Of a DNA stretch of 64,000 bases, positions 33,970 through 41,940 are shown one piece after another. Source of the DNA: Actinobacteria bacterium HGW-Actinobacteria-2. Lineage in GTDB: Bacteria > Actinomycetota > Actinomycetes > Propionibacteriales > Propionibacteriaceae. The DNA lies in assembly GCA_002841335.1 (NCBI GenBank), contig PHEY01000003.1:176196-240195 (forward strand), in the 5' to 3' direction. The position numbers and the translations under genes are program-made. The notes beneath the pieces were generated by a model that was not told where the DNA came from, did no database searches, and worked only from the letters and a program-made list of their open reading frames with translations. Position 1 is the stretch's first letter. Every line of letters starts with the position of its first letter.

Positions 33970-34800
33970 TCAGCCCTGACGGCGCCGGTCGCTGAGGGCC
34001 TTGAGTTCCTTGCGCTGAGCGGGGGTCAGGCTGTGCAGGCCCTTCTCGTTGATCTGGTCGAGGAGGGCGTCCATCCGTTCCTGATCGGACACGCGACGCT
34101 CGGCGGCCTTCGCCTGCGCGCGGGGGACCCGCTGCTTCTTGGGGCGGCGAGGGGTCCGGGGCTGGCCGGGAATCCAGGACTGCTCGCGCAGCAAGCCGGC
34201 GCGGCGGGCGGCGATGGCGACGAACCCGAGGCTGAGCAGCACGGCCACCAGGCTGGCCCACTGGCTGTAGGCCAGCATCACCAGCAGCTGCACGCCGAGG
34301 ATCACCGCACCGAACACCCAGGCGGGAATGTTGAACAGGAAGCGCGCGTGTGGGTATTCGCCGATCCAGACCAGCAGCAGCAGGAACTGCACCATGCCGA
34401 TGCCGACCAGGCTCGCGCCGGTGCCGAACAGCAGCGCGGCCACCGAGTAGCTGGCGGTCAGGCTCGCCCAGATCGCGATCAGCAGACCGGCCATCGGCTT
34501 GCGCCCGATCTGGGACTCCAGGCTGGTGCCGAAGTACCACAGCATGAACAGGTTGATCACGCTCCACAGCGTGTTCGACAAGCCCTCGGCGAAGGGCCAG
34601 CTGAACAGGCGCCACACCTCGGCGCGGGCCAGCGAGGCGGGGTTGTAGTAGGTGAGCGCTGTCCAGCCGGCCCCGGTGATCACCCACGGGATGATCGCCG
34701 CGGTCACGGCGAGCACCACGAACATCGTGGTGGTCACCTCCAACCGTCCGATCCGGAACCAGGGATCGGTGTGCTCGCGATGCGGGAACAGGCCACTCAT
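33970..34800 (-). CDS. Rhomboid-like membrane protein lacking the expected catalytic His
   Basis: A 276-residue protein with six membrane segments arranged as in rhomboids: an EVWRLFSWPFAEG loop like the WR motif, NLFMLWYFGTSLESQIG like the rhomboid helix-2 end, and GTGASLVGIGMV in place of GxSG. A Ser remains in GASLVG, but the catalytic-His helix reads YSQWASLVAVLLSLG with no His, so this is predicted to be proteolytically inactive, as in derlin-like pseudoproteases. After a basic linker the last 40 residues (MDALLDQINEKGLHSLTPAQ) match the DUF6576 domain often appended to bacterial rhomboids. The start at 34800 is consistent with the first helix. Confidence 0.78.
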   Translation of the reverse strand: MSGLFPHREHTDPWFRIGRLEVTTTMFVVLAVTAAIIPWVITGAGWTALTYYNPASLARAEVWRLFSWPFAEGLSNTLWSVINLFMLWYFGTSLESQIGRKPMAGLLIAIWASLTASYSVAALLFGTGASLVGIGMVQFLLLLVWIGEYPHARFLFNIPAWVFGAVILGVQLLVMLAYSQWASLVAVLLSLGFVAIAARRAGLLREQSWIPGQPRTPRRPKKQRVPRAQAKAAERRVSDQERMDALLDQINEKGLHSLTPAQRKELKALSDRRRQG

Positions 34801-34900
34801 GGGTTCAAGGTTGCCAGATGAACGAAGAAGTCCGGGACGGGCACCCGCAAGCTTGCCCAGACCACGGGAATGTTCTGGGCGTCAGAGTGTTAGTTGAAAT

Positions 34901-35920
34901 ATGAAACACATCGGGTTCCTGTCCTTCGGACATTGGACACCGTCGCCGCATTCCCAGACGCGGACGGCTGCGGACACGCTCCTGCAGTCGATCGATCTCG
35001 CGGTCGCCGCTGAAGAGCTGGGCGCTGACGGGGCCTACTTCCGGGTGCACCACTTCGCCCGGCAGCTCGGTTCGCCGTTCCCGCTGCTGGCTGCAGCCGG
35101 CGCCAAGACCTCCAAGATCGAACTCGGCACCGGCGTGATCGACATGCGCTACGAGAACCCGTACTACATGGCCGAGGATGCAGGTGCCGCCGACCTGATC
35201 GCCGGTGAGCGACTGCAACTGGGCATCAGCCGAGGATCGCCCGAGCAGGTCCTGGAGGGCTACAAGTACTTCGGTTACGTCCCTGAGGACGGTAAGACCG
35301 ACGCTGACATGGCCCGGGAGCACACTGAGGTCTTCCTCGAACTGCTCAACGGCGAGGGCTTCGCCCCGCCGAACCCGACGCCGATGTTCCCCAACCCGCC
35401 GGGCCTGCTGCGCCTCGAACCGCATTCGCCGGGTCTACGCAAGCGCATCTGGTGGGGTGCCGGTACCCGTGCGACGGCCGAATGGACCGCGAAGCTGGGC
35501 ATGAACCTGATGAGCTCGACCCTGCTCACCGAGGACACCGGCGTGCCCTTCCATCAGTTGCAGGCCGAGCAGATCCAGCGCTTCCGCGACACCTGGGCCG
35601 AATCCGGTCACGACTGGACGCCGCGGGTGTCGGTGAGCCGCAGCATCTTCGCCCTGGTCGATGCCCGTGACCACGCCTATTTCGGTGGACGATCCGAGGA
35701 CTCCGACCAGGTCGGGTTCATCGACGGCGGCCTGGCCCGCTTCGGACGCTCCTACGCCGCCGAGCCGGACAAGCTGATCGAACAGCTGGCCGAGGACGAG
35801 GCGATCGCGGCCGCGGACACCCTGCTGCTGACCGTGCCCAACCAGTTGGGCGTCGACTACAACGCCCACGTCATCGAGTCGATCCTGACCCACGTCGCGC
35901 CCGCCCTCGGCTGGCGCTGA
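34901..35920 (+). CDS. Luciferase-like (LLM class) flavin-dependent oxidoreductase
   Basis: A 339-residue bacterial-luciferase-family monooxygenase or reductase. Family motifs are MKHIGFLSFGHW, AAEELGADGAYFRVHHF near 38-54, IELGTGVIDMRYENPYYMAE near 74-93, and GERLQLGISRGSPEQV near 104-119. Oxidation of an aldehyde or a related flavin-linked reaction is possible, but the substrate is unknown. There is no clear ribosome site and the -10-like TTAGTT lies 4 nt before the ATG, so a leaderless start is likely. Divergent from the rhomboid-like gene. Confidence 0.9.
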   Translation: MKHIGFLSFGHWTPSPHSQTRTAADTLLQSIDLAVAAEELGADGAYFRVHHFARQLGSPFPLLAAAGAKTSKIELGTGVIDMRYENPYYMAEDAGAADLIAGERLQLGISRGSPEQVLEGYKYFGYVPEDGKTDADMAREHTEVFLELLNGEGFAPPNPTPMFPNPPGLLRLEPHSPGLRKRIWWGAGTRATAEWTAKLGMNLMSSTLLTEDTGVPFHQLQAEQIQRFRDTWAESGHDWTPRVSVSRSIFALVDARDHAYFGGRSEDSDQVGFIDGGLARFGRSYAAEPDKLIEQLAEDEAIAAADTLLLTVPNQLGVDYNAHVIESILTHVAPALGWR

Positions 35921-35943
35921 CGGGGTCGGTCGGGCAGCAGTAG

Positions 35944-36133
35944 TGGTTTCGACACGCGGCTACGCCGCTGCTCAACCAGCGGTGGGTGGGTTTGCGATGG
36001 TCGGGGGTCGACGGAAGCTGACAGCTCGCCTAGTCGCTGGTTGAGCAGCTGACTCCACCCCGCTGGTTGAGCAGGCCGCGCAGCGGCCGTGTCGAAACCG
36101 TCGCCGCAGGTTTCGACGAGCTCAACCAGCGCG
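35944..36133. repeat. Three dispersed GTTTCGAC-family repeat copies
   Basis: The spacer between the convergent oxidoreductase and lipoprotein genes holds a forward copy at 35944-35982, an inverted copy at 36061-36099 and a short forward copy at 36109-36133. A diverged copy at 36138-36160 runs into the 3' end of the lipoprotein gene, whose stop is at 36151. Nothing else is seen in this stretch. Confidence 0.75.
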
Positions 36134-36150
36134 GTGTGGTCTCGACAGGC

Positions 36151-36594
36151 TCACCCAGCGTTCTGGTCGAGGTGGATGAGCTTCCGGGTCCCCAGCGGCT
36201 CGGCCAGGTCCACGTAGCCGTCTGCGGTCTTCAGCATCGCCGGGCAGGTACCGCCCGGCGAGCCGAAGACCGCCCCGGAGCCCGTGGGTGCCGACGCGAT
36301 CGCGACGTAGTCCGACGTCTGTTGGACGTACACGTGGCCTTCGTAGTCGGCGCACCCGTCACCGACCCCGTAGGTGATGAACAGCCTCCGTCCGTCGGCG
36401 GACATGCCCAGCAGCGTCCACGACAGGGTTACCCGGTTGGCCGGCAGCTCAGTCACCACCGGCGCCGGGCTGAATGTCCCCGTCGGCGACGCAGTGGACG
36501 TCAGCGGGTCAACCTCCCCGTGCGGAGCGCTCTGGCATCCGACCAGGGATGCCACGACCACCAGCAGTGGTAGCCAACGGAGGGGTGAGCTCAT
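36151..36594 (-). CDS. Putative lipoprotein coupled to the FetAB-like ABC genes
   Basis: A 147-residue lipoprotein with signal LRWLPLLVVVASLVGC, Cys about residue 20. The mature domain has a Ser/Thr/Pro-rich start and two Cys (DGCADYEG, GGTCPAML) likely to form a disulfide. The ATG at 36594 overlaps the stop of the permease gene (ATGA) and is preceded by an almost ideal ribosome site AAAGGAGGT inside that gene, so it is translated strongly from the ABC operon mRNA. This suggests an accessory role in the same transport process. No named family is recognised. Confidence 0.78.
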   Translation of the reverse strand: MSSPLRWLPLLVVVASLVGCQSAPHGEVDPLTSTASPTGTFSPAPVVTELPANRVTLSWTLLGMSADGRRLFITYGVGDGCADYEGHVYVQQTSDYVAIASAPTGSGAVFGSPGGTCPAMLKTADGYVDLAEPLGTRKLIHLDQNAG

Positions 36595-37403
36595 TTCGTA
36601 CCTCCTTTGCCGGGAGCGTAGGTCAGACGTTCGGCGCGCAGGCGATGCTGGGGGTCGAAGAGTCGGCGGAAGGCCAGCTCCAGCCACACCAGACAGCCGA
36701 GGGTGGTCGCGCAAGCGATCACGAACATGATCACCAACTGATAGCGCACCGCGACCGTGGGGTCGGCCCCGGCCAGGATCTGGCCGGTCATCATGCCCGG
36801 CAGGCTCACCACGCCCATCACCGCCATGCTGTTGATGGTGGGGATCAGGCCGGTCCGCAGGGCGTCCCGCTGCGGTCCGCGGGCGGCCTCGCGCCGGGTC
36901 GCGCCCAGCGCGAGCATGCTTTCGACCCGGTCCCGCTCGGTGGCCAGTGTCGCGGTGAACCGTTCAGTCGCCAGCGATACCCCGGTGAGTGAGTTGCCCA
37001 GCACCATGCCCAACACCGGCACCACGTACTGCGGCAGGTACCACGGCTCGATGTGCAGGATGCCTTCCAGTGCGACCGCAGTGACCAGGAACGAACTGGC
37101 CAGGATCGCCACGAAGCTGTCCAACAGCAGCAGGTGGTAGCGGCGGGTGGATCGCTGGGCCGCCGACTGCGCGGCCAGGAAGGTCATCGCCAGCGCGATG
37201 CCGAGCACCAACCAGGGGTTCTGCAGCGAGAACACCCAGCCGAGGATCAGCCCCACCAGCAACAACTGGACGACCATGCGCGCCCCGGCGATGACCAGCT
37301 CGCGACCCAAACCCAGCCGCAGCCGCCAGCTCAGCAGCCAGACCACCACCAGCAACCCCGCCGAGAGGACGAGTTGGAGATCGGTGATCGGCTGGCTGGT
37401 CAC
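36591..37403 (-). CDS. FetB/YbbM-type ABC transporter permease
   Basis: A 270-residue membrane protein of the UPF0014 (FetB) family. Helices include LQLVLSAGLLVVVWLLSWRL and MVVQLLLVGLILGWVF, and the family block LGMVLGNSLTGVSLATERF near 128-146 is followed by ALGATRREAARGPQRDALRTGLIP and MAVMGVVSLPGMMTGQILAG. E. coli FetAB is linked to iron export and peroxide tolerance. Here the same role is only an inference by family. It is the second gene of the operon, overlapping the ATPase stop, with a lipoprotein gene overlapping its own stop. Confidence 0.9.
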   Translation of the reverse strand: MTSQPITDLQLVLSAGLLVVVWLLSWRLRLGLGRELVIAGARMVVQLLLVGLILGWVFSLQNPWLVLGIALAMTFLAAQSAAQRSTRRYHLLLLDSFVAILASSFLVTAVALEGILHIEPWYLPQYVVPVLGMVLGNSLTGVSLATERFTATLATERDRVESMLALGATRREAARGPQRDALRTGLIPTINSMAVMGVVSLPGMMTGQILAGADPTVAVRYQLVIMFVIACATTLGCLVWLELAFRRLFDPQHRLRAERLTYAPGKGGTK

Positions 37404-38083
37404 GACGCGCTTGCTTCAGCGAAGTCGGCCAGGTGCAGGGACGCGGTGCCGATGCGCTCCCGGGCGCCCGGATCGTGACCCACCCAGATCAGCGCCCGCT
37501 CAGCCGACGACGCCCAGTCGATCAGGACGTCGTGAGCCAGCAGCGCCAGCTTCTCGTCCAGGGCGGCGGTGACTTCGTCCAGCAGCAGCACGCTCGGCTC
37601 CAGCAGCAGCGCGCGGGTCAGCAGCACCGACTGTCGTTCACCGCCGGAGATGGTGTCGAGGTCGGCGTCCAGCAGTGCGGACGGGCGTCCCAGCGCGTCC
37701 AGGACGGCGGCGGCGCGATCGCGGGCAAAGGACTTGCCGCGGTGCACTGCGAGCTCGAAGGGGGCAGCCAGCGCGTCGGCCACCGATCCGGCCGGCATCG
37801 CCGCGCTCTGCGACAGGTACATCACCTGGGCGCGGAACCGCGGCACCGACCACTCCACCGGGGTGCGTCCGTGCAGGTGGCAGCGGCCATCCAGTGGATC
37901 GAGCGCGGCGATCGCCCGCAACAGCAGGGTCTTGCCGCTGCCCGAGGCACCCTCGATGACCAGCCGATCACCCGGCGCCAGGTCGAAGCCGAGATCAGCC
38001 CACAGCAGTCGATCCCCCACCCGGCGCGTGGCTGCGCCCACGGTGAGGAGTCGGCTATCGGGCCCGTCGGAGGTGGGCATCAC
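37400..38083 (-). CDS. FetA/YbbL-type ABC transporter ATP-binding protein
   Basis: A 227-residue ATPase. Walker A IEGASGSGKTLLL is near 44-56, the Q-loop VMYLSQSAAM near 87-96, the signature ISGGERQSVLL near 145, Walker B SVLLLDEVTAALDEK near 163, and the switch His WVGHDP near 203. The sequence is closest in style to the ATPases paired with UPF0014 permeases. It heads the FetAB-like operon and is followed in frame overlap by the permease. The adjacent alanine racemase gene ends 12 nt upstream in the same direction, so it may be co-transcribed with it. Confidence 0.88.
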   Translation of the reverse strand: MMPTSDGPDSRLLTVGAATRRVGDRLLWADLGFDLAPGDRLVIEGASGSGKTLLLRAIAALDPLDGRCHLHGRTPVEWSVPRFRAQVMYLSQSAAMPAGSVADALAAPFELAVHRGKSFARDRAAAVLDALGRPSALLDADLDTISGGERQSVLLTRALLLEPSVLLLDEVTAALDEKLALLAHDVLIDWASSAERALIWVGHDPGARERIGTASLHLADFAEASAS

Positions 38084-38094
38084 TCACCGGGCCA

Positions 38095-39219
38095 TCAGCC
38101 GACGAACTCTCTGGCGACGCGTGCGGTGAGCAGGCAGGTGACCTCGTAAGGGATCGTGCCCATCAAGGTCGCGATCTCGGTGGTGGTGATCTCCTCGCCG
38201 CCGTCGACGCCGATCAGGACGACTTCGTCGCCGACCAGGTCGGTGGCGTCCGGACCGAGATCGACCATGGTCTGATCCATGCACACCCGGCCGATCACCG
38301 GGCAGGAACGGCCGTCGATCAGCATCCGGCCGCGATTGCTCAGCAAACGGGAGTAACCGTCGGCGTAGCCCACCGGAACAGTGCCCACGACGGTGTCCCG
38401 CTCGGCTGTCCAGGTGCGTCCGTAGCTGACCGTCTCGCCGGCGGCGACCGGCTTCACGAACGAGAGGTAGGAGCGCCACTCCAAAGCCGGCTTCAGCGGC
38501 ACCGTCCGGGCCACCTCGGGGTCGGGGTAGGCGCCGTAGACGATGATCCCGGCTCGGACCAGGTCGAACCAGGAGTCCGGATGGGCCAGGATGCCGCCGG
38601 AGTTGGCCAGGTGCTTCAGCGGGACGGGGCCGCGGGCGGCCTCCACCGCCGCGACGGTCTGAGCGAACAGCGCGATCTGGGCGGCGGTGAACTCCGCGCC
38701 GGCCGGAGAGTCCGAGATGGGCAGGTGGGAGAACACTCCGCCCAGATGCAGGCTGCTGGCCGCATCCACGAGCTTGGCCAGGTCGACGGCTTGTTCCGGC
38801 GGGCAGCCGATCCGCCGCATGCCGGTGTCGACCTTGAGGTGGACGTCAGCGACGACCCGGTTGCTGGCAGCGGCTGCGGCTACGGCGTTGATCGACTCCA
38901 CATCGGTGACGGTCAAGGTGATGCCGGCCGCTACCGCAGCGTCGATCTCGCCGGGGTTGCGGGCCATCGACAGCTTCAGAATCGGCAGCTTGATACCGGC
39001 CTCGCGCAGTTCCAGCGCCTCGTCGACGGTGGCAACGCCGAGCCAGTCAGCGGCCCCGGTCTTCTCGATCATCGCCGCGATCTCCACTGCGCCGTGGCCG
39101 TAGGCGTCGGCCTTGACCGCGACCAGCACCTTGCGTCCCTCGACCCGGGAGCGAATCGCGGCCAGATTGGCGGCGATGCGGTCCAGCCGGACCGTGGCCA
39201 GATTCGTCGGTTCGATCAC
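38095..39219 (-). CDS. alr: Alanine racemase
   Basis: PLP enzyme that makes D-alanine for peptidoglycan. It has 374 residues. The PLP-binding Lys is in LVAVKADAYGHGAVE near residue 33. The N-terminal TIM barrel is followed by a beta domain carrying the second catalytic Tyr region (AGETVSYGRTW) and VPVGYADGYSR, and the late VCMDQTMVDLG is the family signature. The GTG at 39219 follows GGGGGAG and overlaps the stop of the rhodanese gene (GTGA). It is the second gene of a short minus-strand operon. Confidence 0.95.
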   Translation of the reverse strand: MIEPTNLATVRLDRIAANLAAIRSRVEGRKVLVAVKADAYGHGAVEIAAMIEKTGAADWLGVATVDEALELREAGIKLPILKLSMARNPGEIDAAVAAGITLTVTDVESINAVAAAAASNRVVADVHLKVDTGMRRIGCPPEQAVDLAKLVDAASSLHLGGVFSHLPISDSPAGAEFTAAQIALFAQTVAAVEAARGPVPLKHLANSGGILAHPDSWFDLVRAGIIVYGAYPDPEVARTVPLKPALEWRSYLSFVKPVAAGETVSYGRTWTAERDTVVGTVPVGYADGYSRLLSNRGRMLIDGRSCPVIGRVCMDQTMVDLGPDATDLVGDEVVLIGVDGGEEITTTEIATLMGTIPYEVTCLLTARVAREFVG

Positions 39220-40052
39220 GAGTTCTCCCCCACCGCGACCGGACGGGCGGGGTCGGCCGACCAGCCTGACCACGAGGGCGGATACAGCGCGGCTTCGATG
39301 CCGAGGCTGGCCAGCGCGAGCAGTACCTGTGCCGCCGAGACCCCGGAGCCGCAGTAGACCGCCACCGGACGGTCGGCCGGCAGGTCGAGCAGTTCGTCCA
39401 GCTTGTCGGCGGCGGGCATCAGCCCGTTCTCGTCCCAGAAACCAACCACCGGCCGGTTCACTGCTCCAGGGATGTGTCCGGCGATCCGATCGATGGGTTC
39501 GACCTCGCCGCGATAACGCTCGGGCGCGCGGACGTCCATCACGACGCCGTCGAAGCCGGCGATCTCGTCAGCGCTCAGCGTGGGCAGCTGTCCGGTCGTG
39601 ACGCTGATCTGGGTCGGCTCGACCGGGGCCGCGGGGCCGGGCAACAGCCCGCCGTCGGCAGCGGTCCAGGCGGTGATGCCGCCGTCGAGCACCCAGGTGT
39701 TCAGCCCCGCCCAGGTGAGCACCCACCAGGCCCGGGCCGCGGCGAAGGAGCCGGGCTCGTCGTAGACCACGATCGGACGCGTGGGGTCGATGCCCAGCTC
39801 ACCCAGACCGGCGGACAGTTGCTCGGCCGACGGCAGCGGATGGCGACCCAAGGTCGGGTCGTCCAGCGGGCCGCTCAGCACCTTCTCGAAGTCGAGGAAG
39901 CGCGCGCCGGGAAGGTGTCCCTCCAGGTAGCTGGCGTAGCCGGCGCCGGGCGTTTCACCCAGCCGCCAGCGCACATCGAGGAGCTGGGCTCCGGCGTTCA
40001 CCGCATCGGGCAGGTCGTTGACGTTGACCAGGACGTCATTTCTGGAGGACAC
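39216..40052 (-). CDS. Thiosulfate / 3-mercaptopyruvate sulfurtransferase (two-domain rhodanese)
   Basis: A 278-residue tandem rhodanese. The N-terminal inactive domain has LLDVRWRLGETPG ... HLPGARFLDFEKVLSG near 15-50. The C-terminal catalytic domain has VVMDVRAPERYRGEVEPID and the active Cys in VAVYCGSGVSAAQVLLAL near 236. The CGSGVxA loop resembles the 3-mercaptopyruvate sulfurtransferase type more than the CRKGxT thiosulfate type. The start is uncertain: GTG at 40052 (chosen) or 40061, with TCTAGA just upstream suggesting a leaderless message. Its stop overlaps the alr start. Confidence 0.88.
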   Translation of the reverse strand: MSSRNDVLVNVNDLPDAVNAGAQLLDVRWRLGETPGAGYASYLEGHLPGARFLDFEKVLSGPLDDPTLGRHPLPSAEQLSAGLGELGIDPTRPIVVYDEPGSFAAARAWWVLTWAGLNTWVLDGGITAWTAADGGLLPGPAAPVEPTQISVTTGQLPTLSADEIAGFDGVVMDVRAPERYRGEVEPIDRIAGHIPGAVNRPVVGFWDENGLMPAADKLDELLDLPADRPVAVYCGSGVSAAQVLLALASLGIEAALYPPSWSGWSADPARPVAVGENS

Positions 40053-40123
40053 GCACTGCACTCTAGAACGATCTGCGCCCCGGCCACAGGGCCGTTCAGC
40101 TGCCGTGGCCCCCGGCGGCGGGC

Positions 40124-41881
40124 TCAGCCGCCGACGGTGCCGTTGCGCAGCAGCGACCCGCGAGCCGTGGGCCAACCGGTCGTGGTCGCTGTGGAACCGG
40201 GCACGGTCCACACGTCCAGGCCGTGATCGATCGACAAGGTGACGATCTCCAGCGTGCCGTCACCGTTGAGATCGGCGATCGACGGTGCCGCCGCAATGCC
40301 GACGCCGTTGCCGTCTTTGTGCTGCTTCGGCACGGTGAGCTTGGCGATCTTGTGGCCGGTGGCGCTGAGCACCACCAGGCGTCCGGACTTGGCGGCACGG
40401 CCGTACATCCCGAAGACGAGCTCGGGACGGCCGTCGCCATTGAAGTCGGCCGCGGTCACTTCCGAGGCGAAGGTGCGCTTCTTGCCGGGGGCATATCCCC
40501 AGCGCCACAGCCGCTTCCCGGTGGAACTGACCGCGTAGATGTAGCCGTCGTTGCCGGGGAAGACGATGTCGAGATGGCCGTCGCCGTTCACGTCGACCAA
40601 CGTGGGGGCCGGAATGCCGTCCGGCGGGTACCAGTCGCCGGACTTGCGGACGATCGGCTTGCCGGTCTTCGGCAAGGTGGTGAAGCCCGGGTGCCGCATC
40701 CCCGAGCGGACGCCACCGTTCTGGGCGCCGTCGAGCACCATCACCGCGTGCGCCTGGGTCTGGTAGGGGATCTTCTTCTCCACATTGGGGATGCCGATCA
40801 CCTCGGCCAGCCCGTCGCCATTCAGGTCACCCACCGAGGGCGGCGAGGCCGTCCATTGCAGCCAGGCGGACTTCTTCGGGGTCGGCCACGACCCGGTGTG
40901 GTCGTGCATCAGCTTGTTCTCGACCTTCGGCGACGACCAACGGATGAACTGGCCCCACCCCAGGCGACGGCCCTTGTAGGAGCTGGCCGGGTTGGTGAAG
41001 TAGGCCGAGGCCAGCACCGAGGTGCCGTCGTGATTGAACAGGTTGATCTGGTGGTTGTCGTAGGTCACCACGACCTCCAGCTGCGGGTCGTCGTCGAGCT
41101 GGCCGATGCCGACGTTCTCCCCGTAGGCGCCGTAGCCGTGATTGCCGTAGCCGTTGAAGTCCTTGTCGTTGCCGCTGCCGCTGAGGCGGTTGTAACGCGG
41201 CCAGGCGGGGCTGTGGCCGCCGGCCGGCTGGTAAAGGTGGCCGTTGGCGGAGAACACGAACACCTGGGCACCACTGGACGAGGTGTTGGTGGTGGTGGCG
41301 ACCACCTCGACGGTGCCGTCGCCGTCCAGGTCGGCGGCAGCCAGGCCGCGCACCTCGGGCTTCTGTCCGCCGCTGGCTACCGAAGCGGGCCAGCCCGGCT
41401 TGGTGACCAGGGTGCCGTTGCGCCACTCGTAGGCGCCGACCGTGCCCGAGCCACCCACCACGACCTCGGTGACGCCGTCATGGTCGAGGTCGGCGACCAC
41501 CGAGGGGGCGTACACCCGTCCCTTGGTGGCGGTGCCGGTGGCCAGCTTGGTGCCGGTCGCGGAGTACACGTAGGTCGAGTACAGCGGCGCCACGATCTCT
41601 TTGTGGCCGTCGCCGTTCAGATCGATCAGGGACGGTGAGGAGAACCAGCCGGTCTGGCCGGGGTCGATCCGCCGGACGAAGCGGGGCTTGGCGACCGCAC
41701 TCACGACCTGCGGCGTCACCGGGACAACCTGCGCCGGGACAACCTGCGCTGGGACGGCGGCCGCGGGCGCGCCGAGGGCCGCCTCGGTGACCGGTTGAGG
41801 AGTGCCGGCGCAGCCGGCGCTGACCGCCAATGCGGTGATCGTGGATACAGCCAGGACAGTGCTCAGCGACGATCGACCCAT
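40124..41881 (-). CDS. FG-GAP/VCBS-repeat lipoprotein
   Basis: A 585-residue secreted beta-propeller-like protein. A lipoprotein signal (TITALAVSAGC) is followed by an Ala/Pro/Val stalk containing a short tandem (PAQVV twice), and then seven calcium-binding FG-GAP type repeats recognisable as DLNGDG, DLDHDG, DLDGDG, DLNGDG, DVNGDG, DFNGDG and DLNGDG. The fold is that of the integrin alpha N-terminal propeller. Typical roles are ligand or carbohydrate binding on the cell surface, but no specific partner is indicated. It is monocistronic between the rhodanese operon and the E2 gene. No enzymatic domain is visible. Confidence 0.85.
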   Translation of the reverse strand: MGRSSLSTVLAVSTITALAVSAGCAGTPQPVTEAALGAPAAAVPAQVVPAQVVPVTPQVVSAVAKPRFVRRIDPGQTGWFSSPSLIDLNGDGHKEIVAPLYSTYVYSATGTKLATGTATKGRVYAPSVVADLDHDGVTEVVVGGSGTVGAYEWRNGTLVTKPGWPASVASGGQKPEVRGLAAADLDGDGTVEVVATTTNTSSSGAQVFVFSANGHLYQPAGGHSPAWPRYNRLSGSGNDKDFNGYGNHGYGAYGENVGIGQLDDDPQLEVVVTYDNHQINLFNHDGTSVLASAYFTNPASSYKGRRLGWGQFIRWSSPKVENKLMHDHTGSWPTPKKSAWLQWTASPPSVGDLNGDGLAEVIGIPNVEKKIPYQTQAHAVMVLDGAQNGGVRSGMRHPGFTTLPKTGKPIVRKSGDWYPPDGIPAPTLVDVNGDGHLDIVFPGNDGYIYAVSSTGKRLWRWGYAPGKKRTFASEVTAADFNGDGRPELVFGMYGRAAKSGRLVVLSATGHKIAKLTVPKQHKDGNGVGIAAAPSIADLNGDGTLEIVTLSIDHGLDVWTVPGSTATTTGWPTARGSLLRNGTVGG

Positions 41882-41940
41882 TGCGGCACGCTACTGAGGG
41901 CTGCCCGACACGGGCAAGGGTCAAGCCGCCGACGCGGAAC

